From the NCBI RefSeq assembly GCF_032085515.1, contig NZ_JASXSX010000001.1, positions 744,001-808,000 on the forward strand: DNA of 64,000 bases, in the 5' to 3' direction. Source of the stretch: Gleimia hominis. GTDB lineage: Bacteria; Actinomycetota; Actinomycetes; Actinomycetales; Actinomycetaceae. Both the position numbers and the translations under genes were made by a program. Below, piece by piece: positions 17,853-25,773 of this stretch. Position 1 is the first letter of the stretch. The number at the start of each line of letters is the position of its first letter. The notes beneath the pieces are model-generated. The model was not told the origin of the DNA and searched no databases. It worked only from the letters and a program-made list of their open reading frames with translations.

Positions 17853-17951
17853 ATGGGCTCCGTAATTAAGAAACGCCGCAAGCGTATGTCCAAGAAGAAG
17901 CACCGCAAACTGCTGCGGAAGACGCGCCACCAGCGTCGCAACAAGAAGTAG
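17853..17951 (+). CDS. 30S ribosomal protein bS22 (AURKAIP1/COX24 domain)
   Basis: The 32-residue, extremely basic protein starts MGSVIKKRRKRMSKKKHRK and ends RHQRRNKK. It matches the small actinobacterial ribosomal protein seen in mycobacterial 30S structures. It has a strong GAGGAGGGG ribosome-binding site and its own terminator, consistent with high expression. It is too short for most gene finders. Confidence 0.9.
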   Translation: MGSVIKKRRKRMSKKKHRKLLRKTRHQRRNKK

Positions 17952-17962
17952 CTTCGCAAGGC

Positions 17963-17990
17963 AGCCCCGATAAACCGGGGCTTTTCTTGT
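17963..17990 (+). terminator. Rho-independent terminator after bS22
   Basis: Stem AGCCCCG/CGGGGCT with a six-base loop, followed by ttttctt. Confidence 0.9.
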
Positions 17991-18061
17991 ATATACCTTT
18001 ATTGTGTGTACTTTTCTCGGGTAGTTGGCTTTTGTTTCCTAAAATCGTTTCAGGAGGGGAC

Positions 18062-18733
18062 GTGCGAACGGTTGTTCATGTGATGCGTCACGGTGAGGTG
18101 CATAATCCGCAAGCCGTTTTGTATGGGCGCATGCCGGGGTTCCGACTGTCAGCGCTTGGCCAGCAGATGGCGCAGGCCGCCGCGCGGGGGCTGCAAGATG
18201 CGGGCGCGCAGATCACCGGGGTGGTGGCGTCCCCGCTGTTGCGTGCACAGCAGACGGCGCAACCTACCGCGGATGCGTATGGGCTGGAAGTGGAGTCTGA
18301 TGCGCGTCTGATTGAAGCGTGGAATTCGTTTGAGGGCGTGCCCGTGAATCGTAACCGCGCGGTGTTGGCGAACCCTAAGTATTGGTGGCGCTACCGCAAT
18401 CCGCTGCGTCCCTCTTGGTCTGAGCCGTACGTGGATTTGGTGCGGCGGATGCGCGCTGCGGTGGCGGCGGCGCGGAAGAAGTACGCGGGGGGTGAGGTGC
18501 TGGCGGTGTCGCACCAACTCCCGATTTGGACGCTGCGTTCGTGGGTTGAGGGTCGGCCGCTGGCACACGATCCGCGTAAACGCGAGTGTTCGCTGGCGTC
18601 AATAACTAGTTTCGAGTTCGACGACGCGACGTTGCGCTCCGTTACGTACTGGGAGCCGGCGAGTAAATACCTGGTTGATGCGGCGGATATGGTGCCGGGC
18701 GTGTCGGATGCGGCGCTGGCGAAACAGAACTAG
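18062..18733 (+). CDS. histidine phosphatase family protein (phosphoglycerate-mutase-like)
   Basis: The 223-residue protein has the RHG catalytic signature at the N-terminus (HVMRHGEVHNP) and the second catalytic histidine in VLAVSHQLPIW. Members remove phosphate from small molecules via a phosphohistidine; the substrate cannot be read from the sequence. I choose GTG 18062 because AGGAGGGGAC precedes it. The upstream in-frame extension would run into the bS22 terminator. A DeoR-type regulator follows after about 20 bases, but a functional link is not evident. Confidence 0.85.
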   Translation: MRTVVHVMRHGEVHNPQAVLYGRMPGFRLSALGQQMAQAAARGLQDAGAQITGVVASPLLRAQQTAQPTADAYGLEVESDARLIEAWNSFEGVPVNRNRAVLANPKYWWRYRNPLRPSWSEPYVDLVRRMRAAVAAARKKYAGGEVLAVSHQLPIWTLRSWVEGRPLAHDPRKRECSLASITSFEFDDATLRSVTYWEPASKYLVDAADMVPGVSDAALAKQN

Positions 18734-18752
18734 GGGAGAACTAGGGGAGTAA

Positions 18753-19541
18753 TTGAAAACGGGGGACCATAAGCACGTGGAACAGCAGGCGCGGCGCAAC
18801 CAGATTGCGTCCATTGTGCTGTCAGAGGGAGAGACTTCAGTTGAGGAACTGAGCGAGAAGTCCGGCGTGTCCGTGATGACGGTCTACCGCGATGTGGCGG
18901 TGTTAGAAAACGCGGGGGTACTAGCGCGCGACCGCGGGAAAGTGTTCGCAACCGCATCGGGGTTGCACGAGGCGAGTGCGCGTTACCGTTTGATGCAAGA
19001 AGAACCTCAGAAAAAAGCGATGGCGCAGTGTGCAGCGCAACTGATTGTGCCCGGATCTTCACTGCTGATTGACGATTCCACGTCGGCGGTGTGGGCACTG
19101 CGGGAACTGTTGGATGGCCCGGCCCTTTCGGTCGTCACGAACTCCATGCTGGTTGCGGGCGAAATGGCGGGTAAAACAAAGCATTCACTGATGCTGCTCG
19201 GCGGGGAGTATCAGGCCTGGGCGGAGGCGACGATGGGGCCGGTTACGTGCGATACTCTGCTTGGAATTCACGCGGACGTGTGTATTTTATCGGCGTCCGG
19301 TGTTAAAAACCTCACGCTCTACCATCCGTATGCGGATGTGGCGGCGGTGAAGAGGCAGATGATGCAGGCGGCGTCGCGCACCATAGTCATGCTGGACCAC
19401 ACGAAATTCGCGCGGCGGGCACTGCACGCCTTTGGGTCGCTCGCCGATGTTGACACTGTGGTCGTTGATTCCCTAACTCCTCAAGAAACCCTTGACCGGC
19501 TCGAAGATGCGGGCGTGCATGTGCTCGTTGCGCCGTGCTAA
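18753..19541 (+). CDS. DeoR-family transcriptional regulator of the downstream sugar cluster
   Basis: The protein has an N-terminal DeoR winged helix (EQQARRNQIASIVLSEG, then VSVMTVYRDVAVLENAG) and a DeoR-C effector domain that binds phosphorylated sugars (LIDDSTSAVWALRELL ... LLGGEYQAWAEATMGP). TTG 18753 has a ribosome-binding site set very close; GTG 18777 is a good alternative and gives MEQQARRNQ. It stands first, 187 bases before the RpiB-like gene. By analogy it represses that cluster until a sugar-phosphate intermediate accumulates. Confidence 0.85.
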   Translation: MKTGDHKHVEQQARRNQIASIVLSEGETSVEELSEKSGVSVMTVYRDVAVLENAGVLARDRGKVFATASGLHEASARYRLMQEEPQKKAMAQCAAQLIVPGSSLLIDDSTSAVWALRELLDGPALSVVTNSMLVAGEMAGKTKHSLMLLGGEYQAWAEATMGPVTCDTLLGIHADVCILSASGVKNLTLYHPYADVAAVKRQMMQAASRTIVMLDHTKFARRALHAFGSLADVDTVVVDSLTPQETLDRLEDAGVHVLVAPC

Positions 19542-19566
19542 CGCAATTGGGCCCGGGTTTCGCCCA

Positions 19567-19586
19567 TTGAGGTGAGATTACCTCAA
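19567..19586. promoter_or_regulatory. inverted repeat, candidate operator of the sugar cluster
   Basis: TTGAGGT, six bases, ACCTCAA: a perfect 7+7 inverted repeat in the 187-base gap between the DeoR gene and its presumed target. A smaller CACG-AAAAA-CGTG palindrome follows near 19612. The location suits a DeoR operator; no binding data exist. Confidence 0.4.
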
Positions 19587-19728
19587 GAATCTGAAACAAT
19601 CGTTATGTGCGTCACGAAAAACGTGGATACTAGAAAGAACTAACAGGAAAGCTGTTGTTTTTATCTAACTATCTGATATGTTTGACGTGTTCGGTCACAT
19701 TGACGGTCTACCCAAGGAAGGGGAAAAG

Positions 19729-20220
19729 ATGGGTCTGAGGATTGTCGTCGCGGCTGACATCGCGGGGTACGAATACAAGGAGGTTCTAAAGCAGGACCTC
19801 GAACAAGACGATCGCGTTGATGAAGTGATTGACGTTGGTGTCCATAAGGATGAGGACGTGGACTACCCGCACGTAGCGGTTAAAGGTGCGCGTCTGATTG
19901 CGGATGGTAAAGCCGACCGCGGACTCTTCGTGTGCGGCACCGGGATGGGCGTCGCCATGGCAGCTAACAAGGTGCCGGGCATCCGCGCATCCGTGGCTCA
20001 CGACTCGTTCTCTGTGGAACGCCTGATTATGTCCAACAATGCGCAGGTGCTCACGTTCGGTGAGCGCGTGATCGGGCTGCAACTAGCTCGGCGTTTGGCG
20101 AAAGAATGGTTGGGTTACGAGTTCGACCCGAACTCTGGCTCGGCGGTTAAAGTGGCGGCTCTGGAAGAGTACGACACGGGCAAGACCGATAGTGAAGCTG
20201 AGGGTGTTGGCGGTTGCTGA
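19729..20220 (+). CDS. RpiB/LacAB-family sugar-phosphate isomerase
   Basis: The 163-residue protein shows the RpiB fold motifs VVAADIAGYEYKEVL, VDYPHVAVKGARLI, the active-site loop GLFVCGTGMGVAMAANKVPG and NNAQVLTFGERVIG. These enzymes interconvert aldose and ketose phosphates of four to six carbons. The long C-terminus (WLGYEFDPNSGSAVKV) resembles the tetrulose-phosphate isomerases of erythritol and threitol pathways more than housekeeping RpiB, which I recall only in general terms. ATG 19729 is chosen for its AAGGAAGGGG ribosome-binding site. It is the first enzyme gene after the regulator. Confidence 0.85.
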   Translation: MGLRIVVAADIAGYEYKEVLKQDLEQDDRVDEVIDVGVHKDEDVDYPHVAVKGARLIADGKADRGLFVCGTGMGVAMAANKVPGIRASVAHDSFSVERLIMSNNAQVLTFGERVIGLQLARRLAKEWLGYEFDPNSGSAVKVAALEEYDTGKTDSEAEGVGGC

Positions 20221-20233
20221 CACGCTAATATTG

Positions 20234-20269
20234 TAGATTGTGTGGCCGCTGCAGCGGCCACACAATCTA
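20234..20269. repeat. perfect 36-bp palindrome between isomerase and membrane-protein genes
   Basis: The arms tagattgtgtggccgctg and cagcggccacacaatcta are exact reverse complements with no spacer, starting 13 bases after the isomerase stop. No T-run follows, so a simple terminator is doubtful. It could limit read-through, protect the upstream mRNA end or bind a protein. Confidence 0.8.
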
Positions 20270-20363
20270 TGCCGCTACGCACAGCGGATGTGGCGAAGAC
20301 GCCACAGTAGTTTGCCAACGGGTTGCGACCAAAGGGGATCGCAACAATATCGAAGGAAAAATT

Positions 20364-21353
20364 ATGTTAGACATTTTGCCTGATGCGAGTATCCAGTTCC
20401 TGGGGAACATGGACCTGTTCTGGCTAATTGCTGCCGCTGGTGGTGGCTTTTTCGGTGCGGTGATCGGCGGTAACTTCGCCTTCGGATTCACCGGCGTACT
20501 TATTTTGCTCGGGTTCGGAATCGCATTCGCCACCGGGTCCGACGTGGGATTCACGTACTTAGCATTCGGACCGGTCTTCGGCCCGCACGTCGCCTTCGCA
20601 GGTGCTGCGGCCGCATCCGCATACGCTGCAAAGACCACGAACGCGCTCGACGACACCGGGTATGGACGCGACATCAACACTTCGCTGGCTGGGCTCGGGC
20701 ACCCTGCGATCCTGTGGGTCGGTGCCCTGTTCGGCATGGGCGGATACATCGTGGAACGCCTCATCCAACACATTCCCTGGTTCGGATCACACACGGACAC
20801 CGTGGCTGCCACCGTAGTTGTCTCCGGCCTCACCGCCCGCGCGATCTTTGGGCGCACTAAAGTGTTCGGCTGGACCAGCAAGCTCGAAGGTTCAAACCGC
20901 TGGCTTGAGTGGCAAGAAAAGCCTTCCCAGTACCTCACTCTCGGTTTCCTCTCCGGTATTTTCGGTGCCGGCGCTTCCCTCATGCTCGTTTCCTATGCGC
21001 AGGGCGCGGGCCTACCTGAAGGAGCGGAAGAAGTAATCCTCGCGAACGCAAAGACGCTCCCCTTCGCAATCTCTGCAATCGCGATCCTCCTGCTAGCCCT
21101 GGGCTCCACCATTGGCGTAACCCACCACATGACAATCATCGGTGGGCTCGCAGGTGTCACCTTCCTACCCATCGTTGGCAACGGCCTCGTCGCCCTCCTG
21201 CTCGGTGGGCTTTTCGGTGCGATCGCTGCGTGTGCCGGTGAGCTCTTCGCCCGGATCTTCTACGATCACGGCGACACTCACATTGACCCGCCCGCGTGGG
21301 CCATCTGGCCATGCACCACGCTCGTTATGGGATTGGGGGCAATGCTGGGATAG
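20364..21353 (+). CDS. polytopic membrane protein, possible polyol/sugar permease, family not recognised
   Basis: The 329-residue protein has about eight or nine hydrophobic segments, roughly at residues 18-38, 42-58, 68-88, 112-130, 145-165, 193-215, 236-256, 262-292 and 310-329. It is rich in Gly/Ala and contains no ATP-binding or PTS motif. Notable conserved-looking stretches are FGPVFGPHVAFAGAAAASAY, ARAIFGRTKVFG and THHMTIIGGLAGV. It lies inside the catabolic cluster, where a transporter would be expected and no other is present, which is the only basis for the transport proposal. I choose ATG 20364 with GAAGGA upstream; a longer in-frame start would translate through the palindrome. A 314-base gap follows. 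Confidence 0.6.
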   Translation: MLDILPDASIQFLGNMDLFWLIAAAGGGFFGAVIGGNFAFGFTGVLILLGFGIAFATGSDVGFTYLAFGPVFGPHVAFAGAAAASAYAAKTTNALDDTGYGRDINTSLAGLGHPAILWVGALFGMGGYIVERLIQHIPWFGSHTDTVAATVVVSGLTARAIFGRTKVFGWTSKLEGSNRWLEWQEKPSQYLTLGFLSGIFGAGASLMLVSYAQGAGLPEGAEEVILANAKTLPFAISAIAILLLALGSTIGVTHHMTIIGGLAGVTFLPIVGNGLVALLLGGLFGAIAACAGELFARIFYDHGDTHIDPPAWAIWPCTTLVMGLGAMLG

Positions 21354-21547
21354 GACCTCAAGCTGAAAATGGTGGCGCTAAACAAGGTGTTGTGAAGCCG
21401 GTAAAGCCATACGCTACTAAGGTAATAAAAAGGCAAATCGGCTCGGTGCAACGCATGGGTTTAGCGCCCCATTCGACAGCGAACCACACCCCCAAACCCG
21501 ACGGGGTTAAATCGGGAGTAAACAACGAGGAAACCTGAAGTGCAAAT

Positions 21548-21621
21548 GCCAGCGGCACACAAGACGCAGCACAGACGTCAGCGGCACACAAGACGCAGCA
21601 CAGGAGTCAGCGGCGCACAGA
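21548..21621. repeat. 29-bp tandem units upstream of the HAD gene
   Basis: The unit with core agcggcacacaagacgcagc occurs twice and partly a third time, with a 29-bp period, not a multiple of three. The rest of the 21354-21667 gap shows a weak 49-codon frame from GTG 21392 to 21538, which I do not accept as a gene, and the ribosome-binding site of the HAD gene. Confidence 0.8.
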
Positions 21622-21667
21622 AGTTAGCGCACAAAACACAGTAAAAAACGACAGTAAGGAACTATCG

Positions 21668-22531
21668 ATGACAGACGCGAATGCTCACATTTCGTTCCCA
21701 GAGGAGTTCTACGACGCCTACGTCTTTGACATGGACGGCACGATCTATTTGGGAGACCACTTACTGCCAGGTGCGAAGCGGCTGATCGAAGAACTTCGCC
21801 GCCGGGAAATCCCTGTGCGCTACCTATCCAACAACCCCACTAAAGACCCGCAGCAGTACGTAGAAAAACTACACAAACTCGGGATGCCCACGGACATATC
21901 TGAAATCGCGAACACCGTGGTGACCATGACCAAGTGGCTCAAACACAAGCATCCCGGCAAAGTTGTGTACCCCATTGCGGAACAGCCGCTGATCAATGCG
22001 TTCAAAGACGCGGGAATCAAAATGAGTGACGACCCGAAAGAAATCGACATCGTCGTCGCCTCCTACGACCGCACGTTTGAATACAAGAAACTGCAGATCG
22101 CTTTCGACGCCATCTGGTTCTACAAACGCGCGATCCTAGTAGCAACTAACCCGGATCCGTTCTGTCCTTTCCCCGGCGGTCGTGGCGAACCTGATGCCGC
22201 CGCCATCATCGCAGCTATCGAAGCGTGCACCCGCACCAAATGCCAAATGAACGTGGGTAAACCCAACCCCGTGATGCTTGAAGAAGCAATCTCGGGCCTG
22301 GACGTAGACCCAACGCACTGCATGATGGTGGGTGATCGCCTCTTGACGGACATCGGGATGGCGGTGAACACCGGCATGGTTTCCGCCATGCCACTGACCG
22401 GAGAGAACACTGTTGAAGACGCGCTCGCACTGCCGGCGCAGCAGCGCCCCACCTTTATTCTCGACCGGGTGGACCGCCTAATCCCCGCTCAAGAGTGGGA
22501 GTCACTGGGGTGGTCTGAAACGGACGAATAA
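21668..22531 (+). CDS. HAD-IIA phosphatase (NagD/AraL type)
   Basis: The 287-residue HAD hydrolase has motif I DMDGTIYLG, motif II YLSNNPT, motif III lysine in MNVGKPNP and motif IV VGDRLLTDIGMA. The cap between motifs II and III is the C2 type of the IIA subfamily, which includes NagD, pyridoxal phosphatase and Bacillus AraL. The family dephosphorylates sugar or polyol phosphates. In this operon it may relieve toxic phosphorylated intermediates or act on the pathway intermediate itself. The frame is intact and followed by the FGGY kinase after 108 bases. Confidence 0.88.
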   Translation: MTDANAHISFPEEFYDAYVFDMDGTIYLGDHLLPGAKRLIEELRRREIPVRYLSNNPTKDPQQYVEKLHKLGMPTDISEIANTVVTMTKWLKHKHPGKVVYPIAEQPLINAFKDAGIKMSDDPKEIDIVVASYDRTFEYKKLQIAFDAIWFYKRAILVATNPDPFCPFPGGRGEPDAAAIIAAIEACTRTKCQMNVGKPNPVMLEEAISGLDVDPTHCMMVGDRLLTDIGMAVNTGMVSAMPLTGENTVEDALALPAQQRPTFILDRVDRLIPAQEWESLGWSETDE

Positions 22532-22639
22532 ACTTCCGGCGAGTAGACGCGCCAGAGCCGAACAACTGAACGGCCGGCCCCGTGCCGACCGTTTCGCTCG
22601 AACACTAAACAAAAGCAGCGTTGCTGAAAGGACAAAACA

Positions 22640-24202
22640 ATGGTTACACCTGGATACGAGGGGCCCTACCTGCTGGGGATTGACTTCGGGACGGAATCGT
22701 GCAGAGCCGCGATTTTCGACCTGAGGGGCAACTCCATTGGGTTTGCCGCCACCCCGTACAAGACACACTTTCCCCGACCCGGTCGTGCCGAACAAGACCC
22801 AGTGGACTGGTGGGAGGCGCTGAAAGCCTCGGTTACGCGTGTGCTTGACCAAACGGGTGTGGCCGCGCGGCACATCGCCGGGATCTCCTACGACGCCACC
22901 ACGATGACGGTAGTGGCCCTCGACAAACGCGGTAACGCGCTGCGCCCCGCCATCATGTGGATGGACGTGCGCGCCACCGAACAGGCAACCCGCGGGGACG
23001 AAATCGAACACTGGGCGAAGAAATACAACGGGGATAACACCATGCCGGTAACCGCCGAATGGTACCCCTTCAAAGCCACGTGGATTAAAGAAAATGAGCC
23101 AGAGGTCTACAAAGAGGCCTACCGGATTGTGGACGCTCCCGACTGGCTCACCTACAAACTGACGGGTGAGTGGACAGTCAACCTCAACACCGCGGCGATC
23201 CGCTCCTACTACAACGGAGATCACGGCGGCTGGCCCACGGACTTCTTTGAACACATCGGGTGCGGAGACGTGTTCGAGAAACTCCCCGAACGCGTGCTCG
23301 CACTCGGGGAAGTGGTAGGTACCCTCTCGGCCAGTACCGCGCACGAACTGAACCTTATCCCCGGTATTCCCGTGGCTCAAGGTGGGGGTGACGCGTGGCA
23401 CGGACAGATCGGACTGGGGGTTGTTGAACCCGGGGCGCTCGCGGTGATTACCGGTTCGTCCCAGGTGATGACTGGGCAGAGCGCGGAACCGATCTACGGT
23501 AAGGGCTTCATGGGTTCGTACACGGACGCGGTGATTCGCGGCCAGTACACAGTAGAAGGCTCCCTGGTGTCTTCCGGGTCGGTGCTGAAGTGGTTCAAAG
23601 ACGGTTTCGCCCGCGACATCGTGCAAGCCACGGAGCGGATCGGGTTGAACCCATATGAGATCTTGGACCGGCAGGCCGCGGAAATTCCGATTGGTTGCGA
23701 CGGCCTCATTATGAATGAGTACTTCCAAGGCAACCGCACGCCCTACACGGATTCGAAAGCCCGCGGATTGATGTTCGGCCTGTCGCTGTCACACACGCCC
23801 GAGCACATGTACCGGGCGATTTTGGAGGCCGTTGCGTACGGGACGCAACACAACCTCTTGATGATGAAAGAATCGGGATTTGAACCGAACAAACTTGTGT
23901 TCTGTGGTGGTGCTACGAAGTCGCCACTGTGGATGCAGATGTACGCGGACGTGACTGGTAAGCCGATTACGTTAACGGAAGTTGGGGACGCGGTGGTGCT
24001 TGGATCGTGCATGCTGGCGGCTGTTGGGGCGGGTCTGTATAAGGATTTGCCGGCGGCGGCACGCAATATGGTGCACGAGAAGAAGACTATTGAACCGAAC
24101 ATGGATGCGCATGAGGAATACCAGTTCTACTTGCAGCAGTACATGGATGCGTACCCGCTAATGCAAGAGTTGACCCACAAGACTGTGGATCACATTTCTT
24201 AG
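22640..24202 (+). CDS. FGGY-family carbohydrate kinase
   Basis: The 520-residue kinase has the N-terminal phosphate loop LLGIDFGTESCRAAIFD, the hexokinase-like middle (MWMDVRATEQA; AQGGGDAWHGQIGLGV) and a C-terminal ATP-binding block (VFCGGATKSPLWMQMYADV). FGGY kinases phosphorylate ketoses or polyols such as ribulose, xylulose, glycerol or erythritol. This one differs clearly from the AraB paralogue two genes downstream, so the two probably act on different substrates. A polyol kinase feeding the neighbouring dehydrogenase is my favoured reading. The ribosome-binding site is AAAGGAC before ATG 22640. Confidence 0.88.
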   Translation: MVTPGYEGPYLLGIDFGTESCRAAIFDLRGNSIGFAATPYKTHFPRPGRAEQDPVDWWEALKASVTRVLDQTGVAARHIAGISYDATTMTVVALDKRGNALRPAIMWMDVRATEQATRGDEIEHWAKKYNGDNTMPVTAEWYPFKATWIKENEPEVYKEAYRIVDAPDWLTYKLTGEWTVNLNTAAIRSYYNGDHGGWPTDFFEHIGCGDVFEKLPERVLALGEVVGTLSASTAHELNLIPGIPVAQGGGDAWHGQIGLGVVEPGALAVITGSSQVMTGQSAEPIYGKGFMGSYTDAVIRGQYTVEGSLVSSGSVLKWFKDGFARDIVQATERIGLNPYEILDRQAAEIPIGCDGLIMNEYFQGNRTPYTDSKARGLMFGLSLSHTPEHMYRAILEAVAYGTQHNLLMMKESGFEPNKLVFCGGATKSPLWMQMYADVTGKPITLTEVGDAVVLGSCMLAAVGAGLYKDLPAAARNMVHEKKTIEPNMDAHEEYQFYLQQYMDAYPLMQELTHKTVDHIS

Positions 24203-24234
24203 AAGATTCACATTTCAAAGGGAGTAGTGAAAAT

Positions 24235-25608
24235 ATGACCACTGAACTGATTAAGAAGGCGCTGGGGACTGCCACGGAGACGCGTGAGATCGCGTTTGGT
24301 CGCGGCGTAGTCACCCGCACGGGGGAGATTTTTAAGAAGACATTCCCCGGGAAGAAAGTTCTGGTTGTTGCCGATGGGAATACGTTTGAGGCGTGCGGTG
24401 ACGCGGTTGTGAAATCCCTGGTGGATGCCGGGGTGGAGGCGGTTGAGGAACCCTACGTGTTCCCAGGTACCCCCACGCTGTATGCCGGTTATGAGAATGT
24501 GACGAAACTGCGTGAACACTTGGAGCCGCTGGGTGATGGCGTGGTTGTGTGTTCGATCGCTTCGGGTACGTTGAATGATATTGCGAAGCTCACGTCGGGC
24601 GAGTTGGGCCGCGAGTACATGAACGTGTGTACGGCCCCGTCCGTGGATGGTTACGCAGCGTTCGGCGCGTCCATTGCGATTGATGGGTTTAAGATTACGC
24701 GTTCGTGCCCGGCTCCGGCTGCTTTGGTGGCGGATTTGAATGTGATTGCGCATGCTCCGAAACGGTTGGTGGAAACCGGATATGGGGATTTGATTGAGAA
24801 GATCCCGGCGGGTGCCGACTGGATTGCGGCTGACGAGTTGGGGATCGAAGCGATTGACGATTACGTGTGGGGCCTTGTGCAGGGTAATTTGCGTGAGGTT
24901 CTGGGTGATCCGCAGGCGATTGCTGATGGCGATGTGGATGCGATCGGTTTGTTAACCGAGGGGAATATCATGTCGGGTTTGGCGATGCAGGCGGCGCAGT
25001 CTTCCCGTCCGGCTTCGGGTGCGGGCCACCAGTTCTCTCACGTGTGGGAGATGGAGGGCCACGGCTTGGATTGGGAGCCGCCACTGTCGCATGGCAACAA
25101 GGTTGGTGTGGGCACGGTTGCGTCGTGTGCTCTGTGGGAGGAGCTCTTGAAGGTCGACGTTGCCGCGTTGGATACCGACAAGATTGTGGCTAACGCGAAG
25201 TCGGCGGATGAGGTGGAGCGCTACGTGCGGTCTATGCAGATTGATAAGATCGCAGACCAGGCGGTTAAGCATTCGTTGAATAAGCACCTTGAGGGTGAGG
25301 CTTTGCGTGAGCGCGTTGAGTTAATTAAGAAGCAGTGGCCTGCGATTAAGGAACGCGTATCCAAGCAGTTGATGTCTCCTCAGGAAGCGATGGATAAGTT
25401 GCGTACGGCGGGTGCGCCGTATCACCCGGAGATGTTGAAGATTGATTGGGAGCGGTTCCATAAGACGCATTTCCAGGCGCAGCAGATTCGGTCAAGGTAC
25501 ACGGTTTTGGATATTTTGGTGGATTTGGGTCTGCTGGATGAGGTTGTGGAGAACCTGTTTGCTGAGAATGGTTTCTGGGGGCGTCACCGTCACCCGGAAG
25601 ATAAGTAG
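24235..25608 (+). CDS. AraM/EgsA-type glycerol-1-phosphate dehydrogenase family protein
   Basis: The 457-residue protein is a member of the iron/zinc alcohol dehydrogenase-dehydroquinate synthase fold. It shows the dinucleotide region KVLVVADGNTFEACGD and CSIASGTLNDIAKL. Probable metal ligands lie in GYGDLIEK, HQFSHVWEMEGHG and LSHGNKVGVGTV. The named family makes sn-glycerol 1-phosphate from dihydroxyacetone phosphate. Its Bacillus member AraM is encoded in the arabinose operon beside AraL, a parallel to this cluster. Here an alternative polyol-phosphate/ketose-phosphate reaction fits the two kinases better. It is longer than AraM, mainly through extra C-terminal helices. Confidence 0.82.
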   Translation: MTTELIKKALGTATETREIAFGRGVVTRTGEIFKKTFPGKKVLVVADGNTFEACGDAVVKSLVDAGVEAVEEPYVFPGTPTLYAGYENVTKLREHLEPLGDGVVVCSIASGTLNDIAKLTSGELGREYMNVCTAPSVDGYAAFGASIAIDGFKITRSCPAPAALVADLNVIAHAPKRLVETGYGDLIEKIPAGADWIAADELGIEAIDDYVWGLVQGNLREVLGDPQAIADGDVDAIGLLTEGNIMSGLAMQAAQSSRPASGAGHQFSHVWEMEGHGLDWEPPLSHGNKVGVGTVASCALWEELLKVDVAALDTDKIVANAKSADEVERYVRSMQIDKIADQAVKHSLNKHLEGEALRERVELIKKQWPAIKERVSKQLMSPQEAMDKLRTAGAPYHPEMLKIDWERFHKTHFQAQQIRSRYTVLDILVDLGLLDEVVENLFAENGFWGRHRHPEDK

Positions 25609-25773
25609 GTTGCCGTAGCGGGTACCTTTTTGAGCGGCCCTGGCCTGGGGGCTGGGGCCGCTCGTTTTCCGCCCCTTTGGTGGCTAGTGTTGTCTGCCTG
25701 GACGGGCACGATTTTGATTGTTTTGTGAGCGCGATCCACGCGGTCGGGCACGATCTCAATGAGGATGATACCG

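Noticed and set aside
20238..20363. N-terminal extension of the unknown membrane protein
   Set aside because: The extended frame is a translation of the 36-bp palindrome and lacks a ribosome-binding site, whereas ATG 20364 has one.
21296..21538. Small gene after the unknown membrane protein
   Set aside because: Its first part overlaps the membrane-protein gene in another frame; the remaining 49 codons from GTG 21392 have a weak ribosome-binding site and no recognisable sequence.
22502..23728. 408-codon open frame opposite the FGGY kinase gene
   Set aside because: It mirrors the codon bias of the kinase, has no family features or ribosome-binding site, and the kinase is unambiguous. Other long antisense frames, for example 16261-17199, were dismissed for the same reason.
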